Positions 32,867 through 47,638 of a DNA stretch of 64,000 nt are shown piece by piece (position 1 is the first letter of the stretch; each line of letters begins with the position of its first letter). Origin of the DNA: Eutypa lata (taxonomy: Eukaryota > Ascomycota > Sordariomycetes > Xylariales > Diatrypaceae). The notes beneath the pieces are model-generated. The model saw only the letters and a program-made list of their open reading frames with translations. It was not told the origin of the DNA and ran no database searches. The DNA is taken from assembly GCA_022661535.1 (NCBI GenBank), contig JAKULF010000001.1:992001-1056000 (forward strand), given 5' to 3'. The translations under genes were made by a program, and so were the position numbers.

Positions 32867-33446
32867 ATGTCTGTCACATTACACACAAATAGGGGCGATC
32901 TCAAGATCGAGGTCTTTTGCGAAAGCGTGCCCAAGACCGCCGAGGTACGATTTGCTTCCTAGTGTACTTACCTACCTACATCTCTCTGAAGAAATTTCGT
33001 AGGCTAACAATCTGTTGTGACAGAACTTCCTCGCTCTCTGCGCGTCCGATTACTTCAACCTCTCGCCCTTTCACCGTCTAATACCGACTTTCATGGCCCA
33101 GGCCGGCGCGCCCGCCAACCCGACCCCAGAGAACCCGAAGGGCGGCCAGTCCATATGGGGCGAGCCCTTCGAGGACGAGATCCGGCCGACTCTGAAACAC
33201 AACGCACGTGGGGTTGTGTCTATGGCGAACAAAGGTCCTGGGACCAACGGTTCGCAATTTTTCATCCTGTTTGACAAAGCGTCTCATCTGGATGGCCTGA
33301 ACACCGTGTTTGGGAAGCTCATTGGAGATGAGAGCACCGCGACACTAGCCAATATAGAAGCAGTTGAGGTCGACAAGAAAAGTAGGCCAAAAGAGAAAAT
33401 TGTCATCGAAAAGGTTACCATTCATGCCAATCCTCTAGCGGAATGA
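32867..33446 (+). CDS. Cyclophilin-type peptidyl-prolyl isomerase, PPIL3-like
   Basis: Exons 32867-32944 and 33024-33446 join over a 79-nt intron (GTACGA..ACAG, GCTAAC branch) to give 166 residues. The start MSVTLHTNRGDLKIEVFCE and ending IHANPLAE match the PPIL3/Cyp10 group. Within the domain are FHRLIPTFM (catalytic Arg44), QSIWGEPFEDE, HNARGVVSMAN, NGSQFFIL and HLDGLNTVFG. It catalyses cis-trans isomerisation of Xaa-Pro bonds; PPIL3 proteins are found with spliceosomes in animals. No signal peptide or extra domain is present, so nuclear or cytosolic location is likely. The insert APANPTPENPKG is longer than in human PPIL3 but usual in fungi. Confidence 0.93.
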
Positions 33447-34631
33447 ATTGGCGCCACCATTGCGATCATCGGGCGTCGTAATATCAATCAATGCTACTTC
33501 AGGATTCAAAACAGTAGCATAGTTGTCCGCCGCGAAGTTCCACTCCTTGTCTCTGTGAAGCTGAGGCAGGTTCAGCTAGGTGATCTCCTAGGTAGTGAAG
33601 GTATCTCTACCTCGTCACTTATCACCTTGTCCCTGACGCTCACACAGACCGTCGATATACACTCCAGCCAGACGTCGAATGTTAGGTACATGACCCAGAG
33701 TCGAGCACACTTGACCCGAGAGGAAGCTACCACTTCTTATGACACCAGCGGGACCATCTGGATTTTCCAGCAAAGGTGTGGAGGTTCGAGTGAAATCCAA
33801 GGATTAGTACACACCGAATATATTATCCCCCTTGTAGACGCTTATATGCGTCATAATCGGTGGACTTCAACCTCGGATACTGATTAGAAATATAATATGG
33901 ATGCCATAATAAAAATGATGATACGCTATGGCAAGGTATAGCCCATCAGAGCATCCAAATTACCTGAAGAGGAAAAAGAAAATACTATGTAGCGCTGGTT
34001 CTATCATTTCAGCAGAAGATATAATATCAGGAATATCACAATAAGCAGGTACAGCTACGAGGCTACCTTTAGCACTTGTGGCCCATAGGGGGTTTTCCCC
34101 CCAGGTACCTAAGTAGTTTACGTAGTTGATATGCTCATGAAAATAGGCCAGCCAGTACTATGCATAATCTACCCATGTCCAATTCAGGAGGTTTCCCATT
34201 ATACGGCACCTTTCTAACAAGTGAACAGCTAGGTACATTCTAAAAACTAAAAGAGGAAATAAATGCGGTATTAATAAAGTAAATAGCAGGGTTGATTAAA
34301 TAGTAACTGGCAGCACGTACATACGTGTAAAGAAGGTCTCGAGTATCATTGTTGAGGAAGGTACGTACCTGACTACCTTCTTGAAATTTAGGCACCCTTG
34401 GGATTTCACCTCCAATCCCCAGATTTCTAACGTTGATAGCCCACCACTCCCATCAAATTGACTGGTACCATCTAAGAAGTAAACCAGTCCACAGTTTAGC
34501 TTGCCTCATTCTCTCCTATACGCATTCCTACGCTCCGCTTCCAGGTTTGTTCTTCTTGGGGTCGTCCATCAAGTCGATAGGGCCACTTTATTCATCTGTC
34601 TACAAGATTGCCAATCCTATTGCAGCTCAGC
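33447..34631. other. Intergenic, no gene seen
   Basis: About 1.2 kb with the cyclophilin 3' flank and the promoter of the next gene. The ORF at 33555-33887 has no protein-like features. Confidence 0.45.
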
Positions 34632-35798
34632 ATGGCCATTCTTGAGGATGTACCTGGCATCAAGGTCACAATTCGAGTTGGAGGCGTCAACTGCACCGAA
34701 TATGACGACCCGGACGCCGAGGATGAGCAAACCTCATGTTCCACGTCCTCTAAGTACATTGAATCAGTCGATGATAGCGAATTCAGTATTCATTGGGAAG
34801 TGAACTCAGACTATGCTTGGGGTCCCAAGCCATACCTGTTGGATGCAGATATCTACATCGATGGCCATTGGTTGATGGGCAGTGTAGTCTCAGTAGCTCG
34901 GCTTAGCAATATTGATGGGAAATGCGAGGTGTCTAACTTTGGCGCCACACGACTATGCCCAGAGACGGGTAGTTGGGTTGTTCGCAAACCGAAGTTTTCT
35001 GCGGTGAAGATAGGTAAGCGAATACCTTCCGTCCCTAGTTACTCCCCGTGCTGACTTGATATCATAAAAGTTGAGGATACCGACCAGGGTCGTATCGAGA
35101 GAGACCATGAAGTAGTGAAGGAACTCGCGAATATCACCGTCAAGATTTCTCGCGTCATAGACGGCAGTTTTAACTACTCGCCGAATAACCAGGACACCGC
35201 AGACACCTCGTTTGAGCTAGCCGAGAAGTCATTGAAAGGGAAAGCGATTTCGCACGGAACAACGTAAGTATGAGGTTCTTAATAGATAAATCTTGATCAA
35301 GGCACTGACAGGAAAGAAAAGGTTCTCTACTATTGGTAGTTCCACTCAGAAACCAGAATTCGCAAAGGTCAGAATCATCCCAGAGGATGATGGACCAATC
35401 GCCGTGTTCCTTTTCAAATACCGATCGAAAGGTTAGGAGTCATCCTGCCCACACCTCGTCGACCTTTGCTGACTTTGTTTAGAGGCTCTCAAGCACGAGT
35501 TGATCATTCCTCGAAGCCCGTCCCCAGAGCCGGCTGTTCCCGACGACTTCGCTATCCTGACCGACGCCGAAAAGGATCGATTAGCAAGAGACAGATTCGA
35601 GGAGCTCAAAGTGGGTTTTAATCCACATACCTTCATTCTAGGCTACAAGCTAACGGTCCCCCACAGATCAAGAGAGAGCTGAAGACTGAACCCGTTATCA
35701 AACGGGAATTCGGCGACACCATCGACTTGACCCAAGATGAATCTCCGCATCGGCCTGCTAAAAGGGTTGCTAGGTGTATAGACTTGACAGAGGATTGA
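34632..35798 (+). CDS. DUF7918-type fungal protein with C-terminal SUMO-related motifs
   Basis: Five exons join in frame: 34632-35013, 35071-35263, 35322-35431, 35483-35610 and 35667-35798, giving 314 residues. The start MAILEDVPGIKVTIRVGG, then CTEYDDPDAEDE and SKYIESVDDSEFSIHW, is the pattern of a widespread fungal domain I know as DUF7918 (function unknown). The middle has FKYRSKEALKHELIIPRSP, again typical. The C-terminus holds three psi-K-x-E sumoylation-type sites in a row (IKRE, LKTE, IKRE) and two IDLT-acidic segments (DTIDLTQDE, CIDLTED) that look like SUMO-interacting motifs. ATG at 34632 is taken because the family begins there; an upstream in-frame ATG at 34608 adds eight residues. 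Acceptor of exon 3 (AAAAG) is weak but is the only one that keeps the frame. Confidence 0.82.
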
Positions 35799-36439
35799 TC
35801 GTACTCTTTCTGCTACTTACCAGAGAGCTAACAACTATTGTTTTCTCGGGTGTCTATGCAATATGGGCAACATATCGGGGTTAACATCTTATCCAATGGT
35901 GGGGTTGGTATGCTTCCCCCGAGATCTATATGCTAGCTTCAGGATCAGGCCATTCTCGGGAAGGGTGTGGTAGGAACCCATACCAGCTATCTTATTGTCG
36001 TGAGCTTTCTTCTCCGTCACTAATGCCACAAAATTATGTAATTAAGCACCACTCTCGCATAACGAGATATAATTCGTAACGAAACAAAATAACTATATCT
36101 AATCACGCAACCATCTCATCCTTGTTAGTTGTTCTAGCATAATTATGCACCTAACTTATATATTAGGGAAAAAGATGGTCTGAACAAGGTGAGCAACCGA
36201 TGCCTAGTAGGGTAAAACACCCATAAGATGGAGCCTTTGATCAATGGGTCTTTTGATGACATGGTCTTTACCCTCTCACTTCGTATTTTGTGTAGGATGC
36301 CCTTGGCCTGTATAGAATATACCCCCTTCTAAAATTATCTTGCAAACCTGCGCCGAACGTGAAACGGAAGTCCATTAGTACTTTGATAATACTATTTAAT
36401 ATATTATTTTGGCCACTTGTTATTCGCTTATAGTAACAT
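35799..36439. other. Intergenic flank of the A+T-rich block
   Basis: This is normal-composition DNA with no gene. It is the last unique-looking sequence before the degraded repeats. Confidence 0.45.
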
Positions 36440-36600
36440 TTGGAAATATTCAAGCTAAAATTTTTCCTGCCGCTACGGTGGAAAAAAAGTACGGCTTTAC
36501 GCCTACAAGCAAGCTTCGGGAACTTTTTTTCCGACCTTCGAGCGGAAGAATTTTGCTCCTTAGGTTAATAACATACGTTAATTTAAAGGTTATATTTTAT
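36440..36600. mobile_element. Least-mutated repeat end at the border of the A+T block
   Basis: About 36465-36560 is similar to 52805-52890 (for instance both have AAAAAAGTACGGCTTT). The copy here keeps many C and G (CTACGGTGG, CAAGCAAGCTTCGGG) where the other has T and A. The differences are nearly all C-to-T or G-to-A plus a short gap. It is therefore the end of a transposable element whose distant copy was RIP-mutated. Element type unknown. Confidence 0.6.
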
Positions 36601-37738
36601 ATATATAAATAATAACATTTATAATAAAATACGATTTTAATTTTTAATTTTAAATTAATTATAATAAATTAATTTAAATTTAAAATTTAAAATTAAATTT
36701 ATATAAAAATATTTAAAAATTAAAAAATAATTTTTATTTTTATTTTATTTAAAATTTAAACTTTAATTTTTATTAAAATAAAATAAATTATAATTTCATA
36801 TTTAATTAAATTATTATTATATATTAATTCTTTTATAATATTTTTTTTTAAATATAATTTATATTTTAATTAATTATTAAATTTTTTATATAATAAATTC
36901 GTTTATATATTAATAAATATTTATTTATTATATAAACTTTTTTAATAATAATAATAATATAACTTTATATTTTTATTAAAATTAACGTTTTATTAAATAA
37001 ATTTAAACGTTTTAATTTTAATTTTTTTAATTAATTATTATTAAATTTTTATATTATTAAAATATTTATTAAAAATATATAATTAATAATATATATTTTA
37101 ATAATTATTTAATTAAATTCGAAAGTTTTTTATTTTAAATTATTTAAAAATTAATTATAAAATTTAAAATAAAAATAAAATTAATATTATTAAATAATTT
37201 ATAAAAAATAACCTTTATAAATTAATTAAAATTTAATTAATAATTTTTAATTTAAAATTAAAATAACATTAATAATTTAATTTATTTTAATAAATATTTA
37301 ATATTTTAATTAAATATATTTTTTAAATTTTATAAATTATTTAATTTTAATTATTTATAATTTATAAATTTATTTTATAATTAATTTATAATTATATATT
37401 AATAATTATAATAATTATAAATTTAAAAATTATAAATAATAATAATTAATTAATTAATTAATAAATTTATTTTATAAAATATAAATTTATAATTTTTAAA
37501 TTTATAATTAATTTATAATTATATATAAATAATTATAATAATTAAATAATTATAATTTATAAATTTATAATTATAAATATTTATAATAATTATATAATTA
37601 TAATAATTAAATAATTAATAAATTTATAATAAATTTATAATTATATATTAATTATAATAATTATATAAAAATATTTTATAAATTTATAAATTTATAATTT
37701 ATAAATTTATTAATTATTTATTAATTCTTTTTTAAATT

Positions 37739-37882
37739 TATTAAATAAAGTTTATAATTATATAAAAAATTATATTATTTAAGAAAATATTTAAAAAATA
37801 ATTAACGAAAGAAAAAGATATAACGCTTAATTTTAAAACTTTAACGTTAATTTATTATTTATAAAGAAAATCGTTTTTAATA
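37739..37882. repeat. Putative LTR, copy 1
   Basis: Aligns with 47639-47782 almost gap-free; differences are mainly A/G or C/T (for example AAAATAT against AAAACGT), the RIP pattern. Borders are set where similarity stops. Confidence 0.7.
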
Positions 37883-40800
37883 TATACTTTTTACGAAAAA
37901 AAAATAAAAACGTTTCGTTTTTATAATAAAGTTTAATGTTCGTCGTAAAGTAAATCTTTTTATTATTAAATTAAGTTAAGTTTTATATAATTGTAAATTA
38001 AATTTTATTTATTTTATTTTTAAAATTAATTTTAAACTTTATTTTTTTAATATTTTTATTATTTTTATTAAGTTACGTCGTTCTTTTATAAATCTTTTTT
38101 AATATTTTTTTAAGTAAAGTTTCGATTTTTTATTTAAAAATAAAAAAGTTATAAATTAAATTTTTAAATATAAAAAACGTTATTTTACGAATTATTTTTT
38201 TTTTTTATTTTTTTAAAAGTATAATTTTTTTAAATTTAATTTAATAAAAATAAATAAAAGTTTATTTAAAAGTTTATTTTTAATAAAATATATTCGTTTT
38301 TTAAATTTTATTTAAACTTTTAATAAAATTAAAGAAATTATTTATTATTTTAAAATAAATTCGTTATTATAATTATAATTAATAAAAAAATTTTTTTTTT
38401 AATAATTTATTTAAGTTTTTTTAATAAAAACATTGTTTTAAAAAATTTTATTTAACTTTTTATAAAAAGATTAAAATTAATGTAATTGTTTTTTAATTTT
38501 TTTATTTTTAAGTTTATTTAATAAAACTTTTTAATTTTTTTTTAATTTTTAATTTTATATTTTTTTTTAATTATAAAATTATTAATATTTTTCTTTAATA
38601 AAAAAACCTTTTTAACGATATTTTTAATCGATTTATAAAAGTAATCGTAAATAATTTTCGCGTTACTTTTAAGATTTTATAAAAAAGTATTTAATTAATT
38701 TTTTTATAAATAATTTTCGATGTTTTTTTTATAAATATAATCTTTTTTTAATATATCTTTAAAGATATAATCTTTAACGAAGTTTATTATAACGATTTAA
38801 ATAATTTTTTATAATTAAAAATTCGTTAATAATATTAAATTTATAACGTTAATAAGTAAATTAAAAGTTATTTTACGTTAATCGTTTTAATATTAAAAAG
38901 TTTTAATAAAAATGTTTTAATTATTTTTAATGTTTTTTAAAAGATTTACGGTTTTAAAATTAAGTTTTATGTTTTTTAAATTTTTTTTATTCGTTATTTA
39001 ATAATTAAAAAAATAATTTAAGTTTTATAAAAAAGTATTTACTTTTATTTAATAATATTTAATAAGTAAAATAAAATTTTAATATTATTAAAATAAAACG
39101 TAATTAAAAATAAAAGTTAATAGTTTAATATTTTTAAATTTTTTTTTAATTTTAATTACGGTTTTAATAAAAATGCATTTTTTTTAATTATTAAGTTTTT
39201 TTTTTAAACGAAAAAAATTAATTTATAAAAAATGCTTTTATTATTATAATAGTTCTTTTAATACATAAAAATAATATAAGCGTTTATTAAAATTTTTATT
39301 TAATTTAAGTTAACGTTATTTAAAGCCTTTATAAGTTTAATAAGTTAATTTTTAAAATTATACGTTAAATTTTTATAAATTTAAAAGGCTTTTAAGTTTT
39401 TAAATAAAGAAATTTTAATTATTAATAAATTAAAATTATTTTATTAATTATTTAAGTTTTTATTTTTAATTGTATTTTTTAATATAAAGATTATAATTAT
39501 TTATAAGTAAAAGTTAAAAATTTACGTTTTAAATAAAATATACGTAATATTTTTTAAAATAATAATAAAATCGTATTTTATATTTAAAAAGTAATAATTA
39601 AAAAAAGCGGTTATTTATTATTATTCGTTTATAATTTCGTTTATAATACTTTAATTTTAAAAATTTAACTTTTTAAATTTTAAAGAATTGTTTTTTATAA
39701 AATAATTTTTAAAAATTAATTAAATAAAGTTTTTTATTAAAAATATTAATTAAAAAATCTTTTAAATTTATTTAAAAATAATGTCGTTGTTTTTATAATT
39801 AAAATTTTTAGTTAAAAATTTAATTATTTTAATAATAATAAAAGGAATTTAAAAAAAAATAAATTAAAAAGATATAAAAAAAGATTATAAATTAATAAAA
39901 TGAAAGTTTTAAATATTAAAAGAAAAAGAAAAAAATAAAGAAAAATTTTTAAAGCGATATAATTAAAGGTTATATGTAATATATATTATATAAGTAAAAG
40001 TTATTAAAAGATAAATATTAATTATTATATTTTAATTAAAAAAATAAATATAAAAACGTAAATTTTCGAATTAAAAAATAATTAATAATGTAAAAAAAAA
40101 AGAAAAAAATTAAATAAAAATAAAATTTTAATATTAAAATGTTTAAATTATATATATTAAATAAAAAAAGAAAAAAGATTTAAAGATAAAGATTTTATAA
40201 AAAAAGATAAAATTATAAAATAAATAAAGCGTATAAAAAAATATTTTAATATATAAAAAGTAGTTTTTGTTTTATTATTTATTATTAATATTTAAGATAT
40301 AAACTTAAATATTAATATATAAAATTACGTTAATAAATTTAAAATTATTTAAAATATCTTTTATTTTATTTTAAAAAGAGATTTAAATTTCTTAATGATT
40401 TTTTATAAAAAGTTCGGTTTAAATAAGTTTGTTTTTTTTATTATAATCGTTAATTAATTTCGTTACATTTTATATTAAAATTATTTTTAAGTATTATTTA
40501 TTATATTACGAATTATAATCTTTTTATTTAATTAAATATTTAATTATAAATTAATTTCTTTAATTATTAATTTATTTTTTAAAAAGTTTTTCGATTTTAT
40601 AAAATTATTATTTATTATCGTTATTTTTAATAAATATTTTATTTAATTAAAAACGTTTTTTATTATAAAAATTATTTTTTTTAAATATTTTGTATAAATG
40701 TATAATTAAAATCGTTTAATAAACTTTTTAATATTACGAAAAGTTAAACTTATAAAAAAAGTCTTTTATTTTTTATATAACGATTAATGAATTTATTTTT

Positions 40801-42889
40801 TATTAAAATTACTTTTATAATGGTTTTTTAAATAAGTTGTATTTTTTATATAAGCGAAAGTAAACTTTATCTTTAATATTAAATTTTAATAATATATATT
40901 TTACGTTATATTATATTTTTAAGTTTATAATAACAAAATTTATTATTAGTTTTATTTTTTTTTAATATAATTTATGAAAAGTTTTATAAATTAAAAAGTT
41001 ATAAAGAATTTTTAAAATTAAAAAAACGAAAAACGATTTAAAACTTAAAGTTATTTCATTTAGTATTTTTTTTATAATTAATAATTTTATATTATTTATA
41101 TTATATTAAAGAAAGAAAATTATATAAATTTAAAATTCGTTTAACGTTATTATATAATATTAAATAACGATTTTAACTTTTTAATTAGTTTTTTTATTTT
41201 AATCGTTTTTTTAAAAATAATAAACTGTAGTTATATTTAATTTAATTTTTTATAAAAAAAATAACGTTTTTTAAAATTTAAATATAAATTTTAAATTTTT
41301 ATTTAAAATTATACGTTTTGGTATTTTTTAATTAAATAATATTAAAATACGTTAAGTAATTATTATTTATTTTTTAATTATATATATAATATATTTCGAA
41401 ATTAAAATAACTTTTTTAATAAATTTATATATAATAATTAATAAAGTATTAAAAATATTATAATTAAGTATAAATTAAAAAATATTTTTATTAAAAACTT
41501 ATAATAAGTTAATTATAAAATTTAACGTTATTATATAATAAAAAAACGATTTTATTTATATAAAATATAAAAAATTAAGTTTTTTTTATTTATTAATTTA
41601 GTTTTATTAATAATTAAAGTAATGCTTTATATAATCTTTAATCTTTTTTATTAAATTAAATATTATAATATTATTTAAATCGTATAACATTTTTTTAAAA
41701 CCAAAGTAATATTTAACGTTATAAATTATATTAAAGATTTCTTTATAATATAAATTTAAAATAATAAAACGGTTTTTTAATTAAAAAATATTATATAAAA
41801 GTTTTTTTTTAACGTAAAAATAAAATCCTTTAATACGAAACGCTTTATATTTATTATATTCTTTAAGTTAAGTTTAAAGATTCTTTTTTTTTTATTTTTT
41901 ATTTTCTTAATTCGTTAAAAAATCTTATATTAATGTTTATTATATTTAAAAAATAATTTATTTATAATATATATTATTTAACGATTAATTTTATATTTAT
42001 TAATAATTTTATATTTATATTTAAAATTAAAAAAGAATTTCGATATAACGTAATTAAAACTTTTAATTATATCGTTAAGTTTACTTTTAATATTATCTTT
42101 TTATTTATTATATTCTTTTTTATATTTAACGTAAAAAATCTTAATAATATATTTAAAACCAAATTAATTTTATCGAAAATATATTTAATGTTAAATTTAT
42201 ATTATTTAAAATATATTAAAGCCGTTATTAATTAAAAATTACTTTTAATTATATTAACGAAATGTAAATTCTTTTAATTAATAACTTTTTTTATAATTTT
42301 ATAATTAATAAAAACTATTATATTTTAAATATAAAAATAAAATTAAAAATAAAGTTATTTATAAATTTAAATTAAATATATTATTTCGAATTTTATAATT
42401 TCGTATTTTTCTTTCGTAAAAATAAAAACTTTATTAAAATATATAATAACTTTAATATTATTTAAAAAATAAAAAAGTAAAAAATTATAATAACGAAGCT
42501 TTATTGTTAAAAAACATTAATTTTAAAAAAGATTTATTAATGTAAATTTTAATAAATAAAATAACTTTCGTTAAAAAATACGTTTTATAATAATCGAAAA
42601 CTTTTTAATTTTTTAAAAATAAAATTTAATTTTTAAATAAATATTTATTTCTTTTTTAATGTAATATTTATTTTAAAAAAATTATTATTAATTTTTTTTA
42701 TTATTAATATTTTCGTTTTTTTTTTATAAAGGTTTTACTTTTTATTAAAATTAAAAAATATATTTTTAAAATTAAATTATTATTTTAAAATACGTTTTAA
42801 AATTAATTAAAATATAAAAAAATTTAAGTTTTTATATAATTTATATTTTATTTTATATAATAATAATCTCGAAATTATTAATTTTAAAG

Positions 42890-43380
42890 CTTAATAGTTT
42901 TATTAACATATATTTATAAAATAATTTTTTTATTAATAAAAAAAAACTTATATTTTCAAAATGTTTAAGAATTATATTAATATTAAAAAAATACTTTTTT
43001 TTAATATCGTTAAAAATTACTACGTCATCGATATATACACGATAAAAATCTTTATATAAGAATAAAGTTTAATTTATAAATCGTTAAATAAACGTTAAGT
43101 TATTTTTAAAATTTATAAAATAAACGTTAAATATTTTTAAACTTTTTAAAAATATAATAATTATTTTATTTTTATATAAACCTTATAAAAAAAGTTAATA
43201 AAAAAATATTATAACGTTAAATATAATTATAAATTTTTTTTCACGTATATAAAAAAAAATATCGTTTTATAATAATATAAAATAAACATTTAATATAATT
43301 AAATCGTTAAAAGCTTATAAATCGATAACGATATAATCTTTGCGTTTTTTTTTTATTATTCGCTAAATAACGAAAATTAA
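42890..43380 (-). pseudogene. Reverse transcriptase remnant (Ty3/Gypsy type)
   Basis: On minus, YIDDVVIF is still readable at 43035-43012, the catalytic YxDD box. Upstream in the same frame lie RKDYIVIDL (about 43355) and other RT-like pieces broken by stops; downstream is ILKHFENISFFL, resembling the segment after YxDD in fungal Gypsy elements. Many stops are of the TAA/TAG kind expected from RIP at CAA, CGA or TGG codons. It is dead. Confidence 0.75.
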
Positions 43381-46300
43381 ATATTTAAAAAGAAAAGGTT
43401 TTTTTATTTAATTTAAACGTTTTAATACATATATATTATTAAAGGTTTTATCGAAAAAAACTTAATCTTTTATATTAAATTAATAATATTTAATGCGAAT
43501 TCTTTAACGTTATTAATTTTTAACGAAATTAACTTTTATTTTTTATTCTTTTAATATAAATATAATTTCTTTATTTTATTATACATCGTACTTTTCAAGA
43601 ATTTCTTTTAACTTAATTATAAAGTTTAAGTTTATAACTATAATATTAATTTCGTTTTTAATATATATTTTAAGCTTATTTAAAAGCTTTACGAAATTAA
43701 TTAAAATATTATCTTTATATTATTTTTTATTAAAAAAAAAGAATTTTCGATCTTTAATATTTAAATATATAATTAATTAAATATTTTTTATTATAATAAC
43801 TTTTATAATTAAAGTATATATTAATTTTTCGATAACGTTTATATTATAAGTTATAAAAACTTAAAGTATTTTTTCTTTATATTTTTAAAAAGTTTATATT
43901 ATAATAACTTTTATTTAATTTATAACGAAAAAACCGTTTTTATTTATATTTTAAATTATTTTAAGTTTAATATTTTTAAAAATTATAACGAATAAATCGA
44001 TAAAATTTATATAAAGTATTAACTTTAAGATATTAACTTTTATAATAATATTTAATACGTCGTTTCGTAAAATTAAAAAAAAATACATTTATTTTTAATT
44101 AAACTTATTAAATTTTTAAAAGTTAATATATTTTATCGATATAATAATTATAAAATAAAAAAAAATAATAATATTACATTTAATAATTACTTTTCTTTTA
44201 ATTAAGCTTTTTTTATAAACGACTTTTATAAATATAATAATTTATTTATAAAACGAAAGTTTAATTTATTTTTTAAAAAAATTAATTATTACTTTATTTT
44301 TATTTAATTAATTATTTTCGAAAAAAAAGTTAAATTTTAAATAATTTTTTATTTAAATTATAACAAAGACGATAAATTAAACTTTTTTATTATTTTATTT
44401 TATAAAAATAATAATATTAAATATATCTTTTTTTTTAAAAATAATTAAATTATTAAAACCTTTAAATATAATAATATTATTAAATATTTTTTATTAATTA
44501 AAGAAATTTTATTTTATTTAATTTTTATTCGTAATAATATATAACGCTTTTATATTTATATATACGATAATAATTATATTATTATATATAATAAAAAAAG
44601 TTATATATATATACTTTTTAAATAAATTTAAATTTAATATAAATTTAAAATAAATAAAGATTTATTTTATATTATTTATAAAAAAAACGTTATTATTTAT
44701 TTAATTATTTTTTTTTTAATAAAATTTAAAAATAATATATTTTTTTAAATATTTTTTATTAAAGAAAAAAACAAAATATGAATAACTTTTATTAAAAATA
44801 AAAGTTATTATTTAATATTTTTCGAAACGTTTTTAATAAATATTAAAAAAAAGTAAATTTAACTTTTTTTACGTTAAAAGGTTTTCGTAAATTTATTTTA
44901 ATAATTAAAAAAATAAAAAAAAACGTATTTTAATATAAGTTTTAATATATATAATTTATATAAATATTTTTTAAAAAAAATATTAATTTACATTTTTAAT
45001 ATATTTTTTTTTCGAAAAAAGTTAAACGAAAAATATTAATATTAATAAATACGATAAAATAAATAAACTTATTTTAATTTTTTACGAATTTTTTATAATA
45101 ATAAACATTTTTTTTATTTCGTATAACTTTTTTTAAAAAAAAATAATTATTAATAATAAGTTATTTTTTAATGTTAATTTTATTTTATTTATTAATAAAT
45201 ATATATTATTCGTTTTAAAAATAAACGAATTAATTTTTATAATTAATACGAATTTATTAATTAAAACGTTAAAAACTTTAATTAAAATAACGTTTATTAA
45301 AACGTTCGTAATATAAGTTATTATATTTACTTCGAAAATTTCCGCGATAATTAATTTAAAAGTTTTCGTAAAAGTTTTTTTTATCGTTAAATTAATTATA
45401 ATATTAACCTTTATATAAAAAAAAGTATTAACGAAATTATTAATTAACGTTTAAATTTTAATTTTTTCGAAAAAATTAATATTCGAAACGGTTTTTTTAA
45501 TCTTAACGATTAATTTAAAACGAATTATTTTCGTTATAATTTTAATCGTAAAATTCGTATTTTTTAATTAATTTTTATATATATATAATCGAAATAAATA
45601 ATATTAAACGATTAATGATATTAATACGTTTATTTAATAAACGTTAATTAATAAAAGTATATTTAAACTTTTTAAAATTAAATTAAAGAAAAATAATTTT
45701 TAATTTAATTAAAATTATATTTCGATAAACTTAAGTTTTTTTTTTAAAATAAATAAAGTAATTATTAAAACGTATATTTTTATTAAATTAAAATACGAAA
45801 ACTTAAAATTAAATATAAAAAAAATTATATAAATAAAACATTTATTACGATATAAAAAAAAAGTTAATTATTTAATAATAATAAATATATTTAACGATTT
45901 AATCTTTAATAAATACGTTTATATAAAGATAATTTAATTTAAACTTATCGTTTTTTAAAAATTTAAAAGCTTTAAATTTTATAACTTTAAATCGTTTAAT
46001 AATTTTTTCGAAAAGTTTTTTGAAATTATTTAATATAAATATTTTAATATTTATATTTAACTTTATTATTTATTAACTTTAAACGTTATTATAAAAAAGT
46101 TATAAAAAATCTTTAACGAAAACTTTAAATTAAATAAAATCTAATATATATTCGCGTATAAAATTTACGAAAAAAAAACATTTCTTTAATAAATATTTAA
46201 TTCGATTTAAATATAATCGTTATCGTTAAAAAATAAATTTAAGTTAAAATTTAAATAATTAATTTATTAAATTTTTTATTTATAAATAATAAACTTTTAA

Positions 46301-47638
46301 TTTTAATTTTTATTAAAAAACTTAAAAGTTATTATAATAAAAATAATAAATTTCTTAATAACGTCGTTATTAAAAATATTTATAATAAAGCTTTTTATTA
46401 AGTTTAAATTATTTTTAATTATTTTAAAAAATAATTAACGTTATAATAAAAAAAATTATTCGTTTAAAAAGTTAAATTTCGTTTTAATAAAAAATTATAT
46501 AAAAAGAAAATTATATATATTAATTACGAAAAAACTTTAAGTAAATTATAAATTAAAGTTTTTTTTTTAATTAAAATAAACTTAATCGTTATAATATAAT
46601 TAATTTAAAAATATTAAAAAAAAATACGTTTTTAAATTATAAATCTTTAATAAATTATAAAACGAAAAGTAAAAAAAAGTTTTTTAATAAGTTTAATTTT
46701 TACAAATTTATTAAAAAAAAAATAAAAAAAAAAACTTTATATTTTAAAAAAATTAATAATTTATTTTTTTAAAAATAAAATCGTTTAATAACGTTTATTA
46801 TTACGTTTTTTTACGATTAATATTAAATAAACTTAAATAAAGTTTTTTATAAAAAAAAAGTTCTTTATATAAATCGATTACTTTTTTACGTAAAGTAATT
46901 AATGTTTTAAATAAATTATTAAATTAAAAATAAAATTACTTCGTAAATTTTTTTTATTAAAAAAAAAATTAATTAATTTAAAATTTAATTTTTACGAATT
47001 TACGTATCGTAAAATAAACTTATTTAAATTTTTAATAATTAATTATTTAATTTTAAAAATAAATCGTAAAGTAAACATTTTAAACTCGTTATATTTAACG
47101 ATTAAACGATTATAAAATTAAGTAATTATATAATAAAACGAATTTATAAATTTTAAAAATAACTTCGAAAAATAAAGTATTTATTTAAATAAAATTTAAA
47201 TAATTTATAATAAAATTCGATATTATTATATAAGTTTATTAAAAAATAAAATCCGTTATAAAAAATATATAAATAAAAAAACTTTTTAATAATAAAATGT
47301 TTTAATATCTTTAAATAAAATAATAAATTATAATAATAAAAAAGAAAAAATTATATAAAATAAATCATTTTAATAAATAAAATAAAAATATATATATTAT
47401 ATATAAAAAATTATAATAATAAAAAAGAAAAATATAAAATTATAAATTTTATAAATAAATTTATAAAAAATCTTTTAAATAAATAAATAAATAAATTACG
47501 ATTAAAAAAAAAGTTTTAAATTAAATATTAAATAAAGTTTAAACGTTTTTTTTTAAAAAAAAAATTACTTAATAATAAAAATAATATAATAAATAATTAT
47601 AATTTAATATTATAAATAATTAAAAAAATATTATTAAA

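Noticed and set aside
45190..45300. Plus-strand peptide IINTNLLIK as a possible degraded aspartic protease
   Set aside because: Strand is opposite to the reverse transcriptase and the match is too weak in A+T-saturated DNA.
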